From the NCBI GenBank assembly GCA_003514385.1, contig DOQR01000004.1, forward strand, positions 49,239 to 113,238: a DNA stretch of 64,000 nt. The letters run 5' to 3'. The notes under the pieces are model-generated. The model saw only the letters and a list, made by a program, of their open reading frames with translations. It searched no databases and was not told the DNA's origin. Positions within the stretch are counted from its first letter, which is position 1, and the number at the start of each line of letters is the position of its first letter. This document shows, one piece after another, positions 1 through 9,138 of this stretch. A program made the translations under genes and the position numbers. This stretch comes from Oscillospiraceae bacterium. GTDB lineage: Bacteria; Bacillota; Clostridia; Oscillospirales; Acutalibacteraceae.

Positions 1-628
1 GGGCGAGCCGGTAGAAACGGCTAAAATAGCTCAGGCTCTCGATATCGAGATAGAGGATGCCGAAACCGTGCTGCGCTCCTGTGCCGAACAGCTCGACGAG
101 CGTGAGAGCGGCGTATGCCTTTTGAAGCTCGGCGAAAGATACCAGCTGTGCACGCGGCAGGAATACGCGGAGAATATCAGAAGCGTGCTCGATATGAAGC
201 GCAATGTTCCGCTTTCTTCGGCGGCGTTTGAGGTGCTTGCGGTTGTGGCTTATAATCAGCCCGTCACCAAAGCGTATGTTGAACAGGTGCGCGGAGTGGA
301 TTGCTCGGGAGTTATATCTACATTGTGCCAAAAAGGTCTTGTTGAAGAAAAAGGCAGACTTGATCTTCCCGGCAGACCGCTGCTTTACGGTACTACACCG
401 GAGTTTCTCAAGTGCTTCTGCATCGAATCTCTCTCCGAATTGCCGGAGCTTCCGGAGCGCGAAGAGAAAGAGCAGGAGACGGAAAAGGAAGAGACTAAAA
501 CTTTTGAAGTCCCGGCGGAAGACAGCACTGCACAGCCCGTTCAGCCGGAACCGGAAGAAGATGACGAGGACTTTGATTTCGACGAGTTCGATGTCGATGC
601 AGGCGAGCTTGAAAATATGTATGAATAA
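1..628 (+). CDS. scpB: Segregation and condensation protein B, 5'-truncated by window edge
   Basis: ScpB is the kleisin-associated winged-helix subunit of the SMC-ScpA-ScpB condensin that compacts and segregates the nucleoid. The reading frame is open from base 2, so the N-terminus lies outside the window; the GTG at 68 is internal and not the start. The visible part carries the second winged-helix region (LSSAAFEVLAVVAYNQPVT followed by VRGVDCSGVISTLCQKGLV and GRPLLYGTT), which is typical of ScpB. The last 60 or so residues are a Glu/Asp-rich acidic tail, common in clostridial ScpB. The next gene follows after 15 bases, so they are probably co-transcribed. The identity is firm; only the N-terminus is missing. 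Confidence 0.93.
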   Translation, partial: GEPVETAKIAQALDIEIEDAETVLRSCAEQLDERESGVCLLKLGERYQLCTRQEYAENIRSVLDMKRNVPLSSAAFEVLAVVAYNQPVTKAYVEQVRGVDCSGVISTLCQKGLVEEKGRLDLPGRPLLYGTTPEFLKCFCIESLSELPELPEREEKEQETEKEETKTFEVPAEDSTAQPVQPEPEEDDEDFDFDEFDVDAGELENMYE

Positions 629-643
629 TCAGGAGGTGTTAGT

Positions 644-1336
644 TTGACAGCTCTTTACATAATATTGGGCATTATCGCGCTTATAGTTATCCTGTTTTCG
701 ATAAAGGTCAGCGTGACTGCCGAATATGCCGATTCGTTTTCTCTCGATGTGCAGTGGCTTTTTATAAAGCTGCATATATTCCCGCAGACCGAGGAACAGA
801 AAGCGAAGAGAGAGGCAAAAAAGGCAAAGAAAGAAGAAAAAAAGAAGAAAAAGAAAAAGCCCGAGGAAGAAAAGAAAGAGGAGGACAAACCCTCCGAACC
901 CAAGAAAAACATCTTCAAAGAGTTCTATGAAAACCAGGGCTTCGGCGCAACGGTCGAACTCATTCAGACCGCGGCGGCTCAGCTCGGCGGCTTTATGGGC
1001 AGCATATACAGAGCCTTTGTCATAGAAAATCTGAAGCTCCTTTTGAAAGTCAGCTCCGGAGACGATGCGGCTCAGAATGCCATAAAATACGGCAAAGTGT
1101 GTTTGGCGGTCTATCCTTCAATGGGCTTTATATGCTCGAATATGAAGGTCAAAAAATATGAGGTGAATGTTGTTCCCGACTTCATCTCGCAGGAGAATAA
1201 AGCTCAGTTTGCGCTCTCACTCTCCGTCAGACCCATAAAGCTTACGAACGCGGTAGTTGTTCTTGCGTTCAGGCTTTTGTTTAAGGTGCTTTTGAAGCTG
1301 CTCAAGGGCAGTAAAAAGAAAAATAAATCTGTTTGA
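644..1336 (+). CDS. DUF2953 family membrane-anchored protein
   Basis: This is a 230-residue protein of unknown function. It has one N-terminal membrane segment (residues 2-21, IIALIVILFS), then a strongly charged Lys/Glu run at about residues 48-85, and a C-terminal domain ending in hydrophobic and basic stretches, which fits DUF2953. Members of that family commonly sit between scpB and the ytfJ sporulation gene in spore-forming Clostridia, as here. The start is TTG at 644, chosen because a strong AGGAGGTG site lies 6-7 bases upstream. The Lys-rich run produces an antisense shadow reading frame that I ignore. Function is not known; a spore or envelope role is a guess from context. Confidence 0.8.
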   Translation: MTALYIILGIIALIVILFSIKVSVTAEYADSFSLDVQWLFIKLHIFPQTEEQKAKREAKKAKKEEKKKKKKKPEEEKKEEDKPSEPKKNIFKEFYENQGFGATVELIQTAAAQLGGFMGSIYRAFVIENLKLLLKVSSGDDAAQNAIKYGKVCLAVYPSMGFICSNMKVKKYEVNVVPDFISQENKAQFALSLSVRPIKLTNAVVVLAFRLLFKVLLKLLKGSKKKNKSV

Positions 1337-1362
1337 AATCCCAATGAAAGGCGGACTTAAAA

Positions 1363-1776
1363 ATGAAAGAACAGTCAGCATCCGGAATTCTCGGAACTTC
1401 AATCGAAAAGATAAAGGATCTTGTTGATGTCAGCACGATCATCGGCGATCCTATGGATCTGGGCGACGGCATAAAGATCATTCCCGTCTCTAAGGTATCC
1501 TATGGTTTCGCGTCGGGCGGTTCTGACTTTCCGTCGAAGTCGAACGCCGAGCTCTTCGGCGGCGGCGGCGGAGCAGGCATCACCATCACTCCTATCGCAT
1601 TCATCGTTGTCAACAACGGCGAGGTCAGCATCAAACATATCTCGACCGAGGAAGGCTCTATCGAGAGAACCATCGGCATGATTCCCGATGTTGTCAACAG
1701 TGTCACAGATGTTGTCAACAAGTTTGTTGACGGCAAGGGCAAGAAGACCGAAGAAAACCTCGAAGGATTATATTGA
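1363..1776 (+). CDS. ytfJ: GerW/YtfJ family sporulation protein
   Basis: This 137-residue protein matches the YtfJ (GerW) family, required in Bacillus for normal spore germination and made in the forespore. Visible features are the N-terminal helix with GTSIEKIKDLVDVSTIIGDP, the conserved IKIIPVSKVSYGFASGGSDF segment, and a glycine-rich stretch (GGGGGAG, about residues 66-72) leading into ITITPIAFIVV. An AAAGGCGG ribosome binding site lies about 8 bases before the ATG. It is followed by a dacF-like carboxypeptidase gene, another spore-cortex-associated function. The family assignment is secure; the role in this organism is inferred from the family. Confidence 0.92.
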   Translation: MKEQSASGILGTSIEKIKDLVDVSTIIGDPMDLGDGIKIIPVSKVSYGFASGGSDFPSKSNAELFGGGGGAGITITPIAFIVVNNGEVSIKHISTEEGSIERTIGMIPDVVNSVTDVVNKFVDGKGKKTEENLEGLY

Positions 1777-1822
1777 TTTTTTTCCTGCACACCGCATATT
1801 CATTATCAGTAACGGATGATGA

Positions 1823-3004
1823 ATGGCGGTGTGTTTGGTGAATTTAAGACCGGTTGCTTTTGTGACTGCTGTTTTTACGGTGGTCTGTTTTGTATTGTCC
1901 GGGCTGACGGTATTTGCTCAGCCGGATGTTTCGGCTTCGTGCGCGGCGCTTATGGTCGCCGAGACGGGCGAGCTTATCTACGGCAAAAACGAGCATGACA
2001 GGCGCTCCATGGCGAGCACAACGAAGATAATGACTTCACTTCTCGCAATAGAAGCGCTGACCCCGCAGAGAAGGATAACCGTCAGCGCTGATATGCTAAA
2101 CGTCGAGGGCACTTCGATGGGGCTTCTTCCGGGAGACACAGTTACCCTTGAGGGGCTTGTCTACGGAATGCTCCTGCAATCCGGCAACGATGCCGCGAAT
2201 GTTACTGCAATAACGCTCGGTGGCAATGTTGAAAGTTTTGTCTCGATGATGAACAAGCGCGCCGCAGAAATCGGCATGAATGATACGCATTTTGAGACTC
2301 CGTCCGGGCTTGATTCAAAGGAACACTATTCGACGGCATATGATATGGCTATGCTCGGATGCACAGCTATCAAAAATCCTGAATTTGCCGCCGTTTGTTC
2401 GCAAAAAAGTGCCGTCGTGTGCTACGGCAATCCGCCGTATCGCCGCACGCTTACGAACCACAACCGTCTGCTTCGTATATATGATGACGCAGTCGGAATA
2501 AAAACCGGTTTTACAAAAAAGAGCGGACGATGTCTTGTCTCTGCGGCTCGGCGTGACGGCGTTACGCTTGTTGCTGTGACGCTCAATGCGCCCGACGACT
2601 GGAATGACCATTCAAAAATGCTCGAATACGGATTTTCGGTTGTTGAGCGGCATGAAGCGGATACTGACATGTCCGCAGTTTCATTAAAAATCGCGGGCGG
2701 TGAAAGTGAAAGTGTGTCACTGAAGCTATCAAGACCGCTCCGATATATCTCAAGAAAAGGCAAATCGGCGCGGACAGAGCAGAAAATAAACCTGAAAAAG
2801 TTTGAATATGCACCGATAGAAGAAAATACGGTGGTTGGCTCGGTCGAACTTATAATAGACGGCAATGTAGTTGACCGGGCGGAGATTCTGACGGCTGGTG
2901 CGGTTCAGGTGCAAAAGATTGTTCCGAAAGAGCCTCAAAAAGAAAAAAGCCGAATAAAAAAGTTTATTGAAAAAATAAAGAACATTCTCAGAAATTGGAT
3001 GTGA
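1823..3004 (+). CDS. dacF: D-alanyl-D-alanine carboxypeptidase (DacF/PBP5-like)
   Basis: A low-molecular-weight penicillin-binding protein of 393 residues that removes the terminal D-Ala from peptidoglycan stem peptides outside the membrane. The N-terminus is a signal peptide (hydrophobic residues about 10-30, ending near VFAQ). The three active-site motifs are present in order: SxxK as STTK (near residue 65), SGN (near 120), and KTG in GIKTGFT (near 230). The C-terminal part forms the usual beta-rich stalk and ends in a basic amphipathic segment, as in membrane-attached PBP5. The start is uncertain: ATG at 1823 and GTG at 1829 are both possible and no strong ribosome site is seen. The ytfJ neighbour suggests a spore-cortex role (DacF or DacB type). 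Confidence 0.9.
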   Translation: MAVCLVNLRPVAFVTAVFTVVCFVLSGLTVFAQPDVSASCAALMVAETGELIYGKNEHDRRSMASTTKIMTSLLAIEALTPQRRITVSADMLNVEGTSMGLLPGDTVTLEGLVYGMLLQSGNDAANVTAITLGGNVESFVSMMNKRAAEIGMNDTHFETPSGLDSKEHYSTAYDMAMLGCTAIKNPEFAAVCSQKSAVVCYGNPPYRRTLTNHNRLLRIYDDAVGIKTGFTKKSGRCLVSAARRDGVTLVAVTLNAPDDWNDHSKMLEYGFSVVERHEADTDMSAVSLKIAGGESESVSLKLSRPLRYISRKGKSARTEQKINLKKFEYAPIEENTVVGSVELIIDGNVVDRAEILTAGAVQVQKIVPKEPQKEKSRIKKFIEKIKNILRNWM

Positions 3005-3765
3005 ATCATTTGTCAGATGACAGAATAAGACTTCAGAAATATATGTCCGAATGCGGCGTTGCGTCGCGAAGAAAATCGGAAGAGCTTATCGAAAAAGGCG
3101 CTGTTAAAGTCAACGGCGTTGTTGCAAAGATAGGTGACTCTGTAGATCCGAAGCGCGATATAATAACGCTCAACGGCAAAAAAATAGAAAATAAAACGGT
3201 TGCAAAATATATTATGCTTCACAAGCCTCGCGGATTTGTCACAACTATGAGCGATGAGCTCGGGCGCAGATGTGTGGCGTCGCTTGTCGAAGATGTAGGC
3301 GAGAGAGTTTATCCGATAGGCAGGCTCGACAGGAACTCCGAGGGCTTGCTTTTGCTGACTAATGACGGAGAATTTGCAAACGCCGTAATGCACCCGTCAA
3401 AGCACGTCGCGAAAGTCTACCGAGTTACCATAAGACCGGACATATCCGACGAGCAGATAGCCGCCATGAGCGACGGAATGATGATCGACGGCAGAATGAC
3501 CGCTTCGGCGCAGGTGACGGTGCTCGAAAAGCGCGACGACAGAGCGGTTATAGAAATAGTGCTTTTCGAGGGCAGAAACAGGCAGATAAGAAGAATGTGC
3601 GAGGAGCTCGGAATCGAGGTCGCACGCCTCAAGAGAACCGCGATAGCCGGTGTCAAGCTCGGCATGCTTCCCCAGGGCAAGTGGCGCGAGCTGACCCCGC
3701 AGGAGGTTTCGCATATACTTTCGGCTGCCGGCGCAAAGTCGAACAAAAAGGAGAAAAGAAGATAA
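3001..3765 (+). CDS. rluB: rRNA pseudouridine synthase, RsuA/RluB/RluE/RluF family
   Basis: Converts a specific uridine in rRNA to pseudouridine. An S4 RNA-binding domain fills about residues 8-60 (RLQKYMSECGVASRRKSEEL), followed by the catalytic domain with GRLDRNSEGLLLLTND, in which the Asp is the nucleophile, and the FEGRNRQIRRMCE motif near residue 190. The GTG at 3001 overlaps the dacF stop in a GTGA coupling, which I prefer; TTG at 2995 and TTG at 3010 are alternatives. The scpA-scpB-rluB neighbourhood is typical of Firmicutes, so RluB (23S U2605) is the likely identity, but the sequence alone does not fix the target. Confidence 0.88.
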   Translation: MNHLSDDRIRLQKYMSECGVASRRKSEELIEKGAVKVNGVVAKIGDSVDPKRDIITLNGKKIENKTVAKYIMLHKPRGFVTTMSDELGRRCVASLVEDVGERVYPIGRLDRNSEGLLLLTNDGEFANAVMHPSKHVAKVYRVTIRPDISDEQIAAMSDGMMIDGRMTASAQVTVLEKRDDRAVIEIVLFEGRNRQIRRMCEELGIEVARLKRTAIAGVKLGMLPQGKWRELTPQEVSHILSAAGAKSNKKEKRR

Positions 3766-3766
3766 A

Positions 3767-4105
3767 ATGCTTGAATTCAAACCGTTTGATATAGATGACA
3801 AAACTCACGGATACCGCGCAGAGGAAAACGGGGAGAATATCGGCGAATGCATATTCTCGCTCGGCGGAACCTATGCTGAAATCCTGAGCGTGAAAACCCG
3901 TGACGGGGACAGGCTCGTTGCAGAGGGGCTTGTACGCAGCGCGCTGAATTTTGCCGCAAATCGCAATGCTTATATGGCGCGAGCGAATGTCGGCAGAGTT
4001 GAAAAAGAACCGTTTATAACTCTCGGTTTTGAAGAGAAAAACGGCTTTTATGAGTCCGATATACCGTCCGCTCTTACGGGTAGCTGCGGTCACTGCACTA
4101 AATAA
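3767..4105 (+). CDS. Small GNAT-like hypothetical protein
   Basis: A 112-residue protein starting one base after the preceding stop, so translationally coupled to the pseudouridine synthase. The pattern GECIFSLGGTYAEILSVKTRDGDRLVAEGLVRSA resembles the beta4-alpha3 region of GNAT acetyltransferases, in which a strand is followed by an R/Q-x-x-G-x-G/A-like turn, but the acetyl-CoA loop is degenerate (TRDGDRLVAEGLV). The C-terminus ends in CGHCTK, a CxxC pair. I regard it as a GNAT-fold protein of unknown substrate, possibly not catalytic. Confidence 0.6.
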   Translation: MLEFKPFDIDDKTHGYRAEENGENIGECIFSLGGTYAEILSVKTRDGDRLVAEGLVRSALNFAANRNAYMARANVGRVEKEPFITLGFEEKNGFYESDIPSALTGSCGHCTK

Positions 4106-4127
4106 CCCTTTTTATGCGCCTCACATA

Positions 4128-4157
4128 TTGACAAATGTATGCTTAAACTGATAAAAT
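4128..4157 (+). promoter_or_regulatory. SigA-type promoter before yicC
   Basis: TTGACA at 4128-4133 and TAAAAT at 4152-4157 with 18-base spacing lie in the 90-base gap upstream of yicC. This gap is the largest break between the scpB block and the remA/gmk block, so it probably drives the yicC-remA-gmk-rpoZ-priA transcript. Confidence 0.6.
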
Positions 4158-4195
4158 AAAATGATTTAAAAGACCGACGAAAAGGAGTCCTTCCG

Positions 4196-5077
4196 ATGAT
4201 AAAAAGCATGACCGGATACGGACGGGCAACAGGCTCGTTCGACGGAATGGATATAACTCTTGAGCTCAAGAGCGTAAATCACAGATACTTTGAATTTTCA
4301 TCGCGTGTACCCAGAAATTTCGGCTTCCTTGATGAAAAGCTCAAGAGCTTTTTCCAGGGAAAAATATCAAGAGGCAAGGTCGAGTGCTATGTTCAGATAG
4401 ACACGGCGGGCGAAGAATCGGCTGTCGTCAAGCTCAACAGCGCTCTCGCAAAAGGATATCTTGCGGCTTACAAAGAACTTTCCGAGACCTACGGGATTGA
4501 GAATGATATAAAAGTATCAGATCTTGCAAGAGTGAATGATATCTTCACCGTCTCGAAAGAGCCCGAAGATGAAGAAAAGATTTGTGCCGATGTTCTCAGT
4601 GTTGCGGCAGAAGCACTCGAAAGGTTCATCGCCATGCGCGCTGTCGAGGGCGGAAAGCTCAAGGATGATGTTACTTCGCGCCTTGATTTCATAATCGACA
4701 AGGTCGCGTTTATCGAAGAGCGTTCTCCGCAGACCGTGAAAGAATATAACGAAAAGCTCCTCACGAGAATGCGCGAGGTTCTCGGCGATGTCCATGTGGA
4801 CGAGCAGCGCCTGCTGACCGAGGCGGCGATATATGCCGACAAGGTTGCTGTGGCGGAGGAGACGGTTCGCCTGCGCAGTCATATTGATCAGTTTAAAAAG
4901 CTCTTTGAAGAGGATGGCGGCGCCATCGGCAGAAAGATGGATTTCCTCGTTCAGGAGATAAACAGAGAAATAAACACTATCGGTTCAAAGGCTCAGGATA
5001 TCGAGATAGCGCGCTGCGTTGTCGATGTCAAGGCCGAGATTGAGAAGATCAGAGAACAGATACAGAATATCGAATAA
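4196..5077 (+). CDS. yicC: YicC/YloC family endoribonuclease
   Basis: A 293-residue YicC-family protein. It begins with the family signature [11 protein letters not shown], continues with [18 protein letters not shown], and ends with the DUF1732 region including [22 protein letters not shown]. YicC proteins are oligomeric RNases implicated in small-RNA turnover in E. coli; the role of the Firmicutes YloC is less clear. An AAGGAG ribosome site precedes the ATG. The order yloC-remA-gmk-rpoZ is conserved in Firmicutes and supports the call. Confidence 0.94.
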   Translation: MIKSMTGYGRATGSFDGMDITLELKSVNHRYFEFSSRVPRNFGFLDEKLKSFFQGKISRGKVECYVQIDTAGEESAVVKLNSALAKGYLAAYKELSETYGIENDIKVSDLARVNDIFTVSKEPEDEEKICADVLSVAAEALERFIAMRAVEGGKLKDDVTSRLDFIIDKVAFIEERSPQTVKEYNEKLLTRMREVLGDVHVDEQRLLTEAAIYADKVAVAEETVRLRSHIDQFKKLFEEDGGAIGRKMDFLVQEINREINTIGSKAQDIEIARCVVDVKAEIEKIREQIQNIE

Positions 5078-5096
5078 CTGCGGAGGTATTATCATA

Positions 5097-5372
5097 ATGA
5101 AGCTGATAAACATTGGCTTTGGCAATATGGTCAACGCTAATCGTCTTGTGGCTATAGTCAGCCCCGAATCAGCCCCGATAAAGAGGATAATTCAGGACTG
5201 CAAGGAGAGGGGAACACTTATCGATGCGACCCACGGCAGACGCACACGCGCTGTCATAATAACCGACAGCGACCATGTTATTCTTACTTATCTGCAGAGC
5301 GAGACAGTAGCAAACCGCCTCAACAATGACGGCGATGAGCTTGATATTGAGGAGGAAGAAAGCGATGAATAA
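5097..5372 (+). CDS. remA: RemA (DUF370) extracellular-matrix regulator
   Basis: RemA is a small DNA-binding protein that in Bacillus activates biofilm-matrix operons and osmoprotection genes. The 91-residue sequence has the family core [20 protein letters not shown], then [13 protein letters not shown] and the conserved [19 protein letters not shown] place the start at ATG 5097 behind a CGGAGG site rather than at the longer upstream extension, which would run into yicC. A C-terminal acidic tail (EEEESDE) follows the domain. It overlaps gmk by 8 bases. Confidence 0.93.
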   Translation: MKLINIGFGNMVNANRLVAIVSPESAPIKRIIQDCKERGTLIDATHGRRTRAVIITDSDHVILTYLQSETVANRLNNDGDELDIEEEESDE

Positions 5373-5982
5373 TAACAACAACGGTCTTCTGGTCATTCTT
5401 TCCGGCCCGTCGGGTTCCGGCAAGGATACCATTCTGACCGAGCTTACCAAGCGCGACATGAATATCAAAGTGTCCACTTCCATGACGACGCGCAAAAAAC
5501 GCGAGTGGGAGGTTGACGGAATACATTATTATTTCGTTGACAAGGATTATTTCATGCGCAAGATAGATGAGGGACAGGTTCTTGAATATGCGCAGTACGG
5601 CATAAATTATTACGGAACTCCCAAAGCTCCCGTTGACGAACTTCTTGCCCAGGGCAGAACCGTGTTCCTCAAAATCGAGGTTCAGGGTGCGGAGAAAATC
5701 CGTAAGCTCTATCCCGAAGCCGTCAGCATCTTCCTTATGCCTCCGTCAATGGCAGCGCTCGAAGAGAGACTTCGCTGCCGCGAGAGTGAGGACGAGGAGG
5801 ATATCCAGCGCCGCCTTACCATCGCAGTTGACGAGATAAAGCGCGCCGTTGAATATGACTACATAGTCATCAACGACATAGTTTCATATGCCGTGAGTGA
5901 TATATGCACTATTCTTGATGCGGAAAAGCAGAAAACTTTCCGCTGCAAAAACATTATAAGTGAGGTAATCAACAATGTTTAA
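5365..5982 (+). CDS. gmk: Guanylate kinase
   Basis: Phosphorylates GMP to GDP with ATP. The P-loop is [10 protein letters not shown] at about residues 13-22, in which Asp replaces the more usual Ser/Thr-containing ending but keeps GSGK. The GMP-binding segment ([22 protein letters not shown]) and the lid region [16 protein letters not shown] follow. The start is ATG 5365, inside the end of remA and preceded by GGAGGAAG; the upstream extension from 5326 has no family similarity. Length (205 residues) is normal. The 8-base overlaps at both ends indicate a tight operon. Confidence 0.95.
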   Translation: MNNNNNGLLVILSGPSGSGKDTILTELTKRDMNIKVSTSMTTRKKREWEVDGIHYYFVDKDYFMRKIDEGQVLEYAQYGINYYGTPKAPVDELLAQGRTVFLKIEVQGAEKIRKLYPEAVSIFLMPPSMAALEERLRCRESEDEEDIQRRLTIAVDEIKRAVEYDYIVINDIVSYAVSDICTILDAEKQKTFRCKNIISEVINNV

Positions 5983-6184
5983 TCCTGATCTCAGAGGCGT
6001 TCTTAAAAACCACCTGAGCCGTTATTCTCTTGTTACGGCAACCGCAAAGAGAGCACGCGCTATCTCCGAAGATGCCGAGGAGAAGCAGATAATCCTTACC
6101 GAGAAGCCCGTCTCCATGGCTATCGATGAGATCCTCAGCGGCAAATATATCATTATCGAGCCGGAAGAGATCCGTAATATCTGA
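5975..6184 (+). CDS. rpoZ: RNA polymerase omega subunit
   Basis: The 69-residue omega subunit stabilises beta-prime during RNA polymerase assembly. It shows the diagnostic SRYSLVTATAKRARAISEDA helix and the VSMAIDEILSGKY segment. It starts 8 bases inside gmk. In most Firmicutes coaBC follows rpoZ; here priA follows directly after 25 bases. Confidence 0.93.
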   Translation: MFNPDLRGVLKNHLSRYSLVTATAKRARAISEDAEEKQIILTEKPVSMAIDEILSGKYIIIEPEEIRNI

Positions 6185-6209
6185 CGCTTTTTCACGGAGT
6201 GTGACTCAA

Positions 6210-8654
6210 ATGTACGCACAGGTCGCCGTCGAGAACGTCAACTGTACGTTCGATAAGGACTATGATTACAGCATACCGCAGCAGCTTGAGGGCAAAGCTC
6301 TCGTCGGCTGCCGCGTTGCCGTACCGTTCGGCGTCGGCAACAGAAAGCGCATAGGAATTATCACGCGGCTGACCGATTCGACTCAAGGAAAAAGAATAAA
6401 GTCTATCTCAGCGGTGCTCGATGAAGCGCCGCTTCTTAGTAATGAGATGATGTCGCTTGCCAGGTGGATATCCGAGCAGACTTTCTGCACCTACTATGAA
6501 GCGGTCAAAGCTATGTTGCCTGCCGGGATAAATCATAAAATAATACGCTCATTCTGCGCCGTTCCGGGTGTTGATGAGAGTATTGTCGCTTCGCTCGATT
6601 CCGATGAGAAACAGGTCTATGACTATCTGCTCTCGCGTTCGGGCTATGTCAAGCCCGAGAATTTTTTGAAAACTCTCGGCTTTGATGTTTCGTCGGATAT
6701 ACCGGAACGCCTTCTTAAAGCCGGACTTCTCGCCGCAAATGACGATGCGGTGCGCAACATCGGGGATAATAATATCCGCATGGTGCGCCTGTGCGAGGGC
6801 TCGGACGATGTATCGATGACAAAGAAGCAGAGCGAAGTTGTCAATGTTCTGAAGGATGTCGGCTCTGTGAGTGTTAAAGAGCTGTGCTATTTCACGGGCT
6901 ATACGCCGTCAGTCATATCCGCGCTCGAAAAGAAAGGCGTTGTCGAATGCTTTGAGCGCGAAGAGCTTCGTAGCTTCGTGAGCAGATATGCCGTGCAAAG
7001 CGCATATGACAGCGGCGAGATTCATCTCACCGACGAACAGCAGAAAGCCTATGACGGTCTGCTCGAAGATTACAAAAGCGGTACTGGTAAGACAGCGCTT
7101 CTTTACGGCGTTACCGGAAGCGGCAAAACGTCAGTTTATTTGAAGCTTATAGATGCGGTTCTTGCAGATAATAAAACGGTTATAGTTATGGTGTCGGAAA
7201 TATCGCTGACCCCGCAGACTCTCTCGGTGTTTCATTCGAGATACAATGACGGCGTTGCGGTTTTTCACAGCGCGCTGTCCGCCGGAGAAAGGGCGGACGA
7301 GTGGAAGCGCGTCAAGAACGGCGATGCAAAAATAGTTATAGGCACCCGTTCTGCGGTTTTTGCGCCGCTTGAAAATATCGGACTTATAATAATCGACGAA
7401 GAGCAGGAGCATACATATAAATCAGAGCAGACTCCGCGCTATAACGCCAAAAGTGTGGCGAGATACCGTGCCGCGTGGCATAAGGGCTTGACTCTGCTCG
7501 CGTCCGCTACGCCGAGCGTCGAGTCTTTCGCCGCGGCGAAGAGCGGCAAATATTCTCTCTATGAGCTGAAGAACAGATACGGCAAAGCGGTTCTTCCACA
7601 GGTCGTTACCGTTGATATGCGCAACGAACAGCAGACGGAAAACCGCGAGCTGAGCCGCGAGCTTATAGAGGAGCTGAACAAAAATCGTGCGGACGGCAAG
7701 CAGTCGATAGTGCTGATAAACCGCCGCGGATATAATACCTTTGTCTCGTGCACTGCGTGCGGCGAGGTCGTGACATGCCCGAATTGCAGTATTTCCATGA
7801 CCTATCATGCGGCAAATGGCAGATTGATGTGCCATTACTGCGGATATTCCATGCGCTTTACGCAGGAGTGCCCGTCCTGCCACAAACCCGCGCTGAGATA
7901 TGCCGGGTTCGGGACGCAGAGAATAGAAGACGAGCTTGAAAAGGCCGTCTCCGGGGCACGTATTATGCGCATGGATACCGATACCGTTTCGTCGAGATTT
8001 GCTCATGAGGAGTGCCTAAACGCCTTTGCGAAAGGCGATTATGATATACTCGTCGGCACCCAAATGGTCGCAAAGGGCTTGAACTTTGAAAATGTTACGC
8101 TTGCGGCTGTCGTTTCGGTCGATCAACAGCTTTATAACGACGATTTCAGAAGTCTCGAACGCACTTTTTCGCTGCTCACTCAGGTCGTAGGCCGCTCTGG
8201 ACGCGGAGAGCACCCCGGAAAAGCTATTATTCAGACACTAACGCCTGAGAATGAAATAATAAGGCTTGCGGCAAAACAGGACTATGATGCGTTCTATGAT
8301 ACGGAAATACGCATGAGACGCTTGATGATATATCCGCCGTTTTGCGATATATGCGTTGTCGGATTTTCCGGCGCGGACGAAGTCAAGACCCGCGTTGCTT
8401 CCCAGCGCACGCTTGACAAAATAAAAGAACTGACAGCAGGGGAATATAAAAACGAAAAGCTTATCGTTCTCGGACCTCTGCCTGCGCGAGTGCCGCGCGT
8501 CAATAAAAAATACAGATACAGACTCATAATAAAATGCAGAAACACAAAGAAATTTCGCAGCATGATATCGGAGATACTAAAAGATTTTTACGGCGACAGC
8601 AAATTTTCAGATGTCTCCGTCTATGCCGACATGAACCCCGAAATAACCGTATGA
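6210..8654 (+). CDS. priA: Primosomal protein N' (replication restart helicase)
   Basis: PriA recognises stalled forks and reloads the replisome. The protein of about 814 residues has the N-terminal 3'-DNA-binding domain (MYAQVAVENVNCTFDKDYDY), Walker A GVTGSGKTSVY, Walker B region IIIDEEQEHTYKSEQ, helicase motif SATPSVES, and a Cys cluster of paired CxxC motifs (CTACGEVVTCPNC, CHYCGYS, CPSC) that binds two zinc ions. A helicase C-terminal domain follows with VGRSGRGEHPGKAIIQT. ATG 6210 is chosen because MYAQV begins the family domain and a CGGAGTG site lies upstream. It leads into def-fmt, the standard order. Confidence 0.95.
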   Translation: MYAQVAVENVNCTFDKDYDYSIPQQLEGKALVGCRVAVPFGVGNRKRIGIITRLTDSTQGKRIKSISAVLDEAPLLSNEMMSLARWISEQTFCTYYEAVKAMLPAGINHKIIRSFCAVPGVDESIVASLDSDEKQVYDYLLSRSGYVKPENFLKTLGFDVSSDIPERLLKAGLLAANDDAVRNIGDNNIRMVRLCEGSDDVSMTKKQSEVVNVLKDVGSVSVKELCYFTGYTPSVISALEKKGVVECFEREELRSFVSRYAVQSAYDSGEIHLTDEQQKAYDGLLEDYKSGTGKTALLYGVTGSGKTSVYLKLIDAVLADNKTVIVMVSEISLTPQTLSVFHSRYNDGVAVFHSALSAGERADEWKRVKNGDAKIVIGTRSAVFAPLENIGLIIIDEEQEHTYKSEQTPRYNAKSVARYRAAWHKGLTLLASATPSVESFAAAKSGKYSLYELKNRYGKAVLPQVVTVDMRNEQQTENRELSRELIEELNKNRADGKQSIVLINRRGYNTFVSCTACGEVVTCPNCSISMTYHAANGRLMCHYCGYSMRFTQECPSCHKPALRYAGFGTQRIEDELEKAVSGARIMRMDTDTVSSRFAHEECLNAFAKGDYDILVGTQMVAKGLNFENVTLAAVVSVDQQLYNDDFRSLERTFSLLTQVVGRSGRGEHPGKAIIQTLTPENEIIRLAAKQDYDAFYDTEIRMRRLMIYPPFCDICVVGFSGADEVKTRVASQRTLDKIKELTAGEYKNEKLIVLGPLPARVPRVNKKYRYRLIIKCRNTKKFRSMISEILKDFYGDSKFSDVSVYADMNPEITV

Positions 8655-8673
8655 TCGAAGGAGGACAATAAAA

Positions 8674-9138
8674 ATGGCGATGAGAAACATAGTTAAGCTC
8701 GGCGATCCAATGCTTAAAAAGCACAGCAGGACGGTCGAAAAGTTTGATGACCGTCTGGCGCAGCTCATTGATGATATGAAAGAGACAATGTATGCAAACG
8801 ACGGCTGCGGTCTTGCGGCGGTGCAGGTCGGTATTCTCAAGAGGGTAGTTGTCCTCGATGTTGGCGACGGCTGCATTGAACTCGTGAATCCTGAGATAAT
8901 CTTCCGCGACGGCGAACAGCGCGAAGCCGAAGGTTGCCTTTCAATCCCCGGAGAGTACGGCACGACTATCCGCCCGGCGGTGGTGAAAGTCAAGGCGCAG
9001 GACAGAAACGGCAAGTGGCAGGTTCTTAAAGGCGAGGGACTCAAGGCGAGATGCTTCTGCCATGAGATAGATCACCTCGACGGAATCCTGTTCACCCAGA
9101 GACTCGCAGACCCGATGGGGCATAAGGAGAATTTATGA
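8674..9138 (+). CDS. def: Peptide deformylase
   Basis: Removes the formyl group from nascent N-terminal Met. The three metal/active-site motifs are intact: GCGLAAVQVG (motif I), EGCLS (motif II, with the metal Cys) and HEIDHLDG (motif III, two metal His and the catalytic Glu). The 154-residue length is typical of the short clostridial form. It overlaps fmt by 4 bases, so the formylation and deformylation genes are coupled. Confidence 0.96.
   Translation: MAMRNIVKLGDPMLKKHSRTVEKFDDRLAQLIDDMKETMYANDGCGLAAVQVGILKRVVVLDVGDGCIELVNPEIIFRDGEQREAEGCLSIPGEYGTTIRPAVVKVKAQDRNGKWQVLKGEGLKARCFCHEIDHLDGILFTQRLADPMGHKENL

Noticed and set aside
655..918. Ser/Phe-rich frame on the minus strand
   Set aside because: It is the complement of the Lys/Glu-rich run of the DUF2953 gene and has no independent support.
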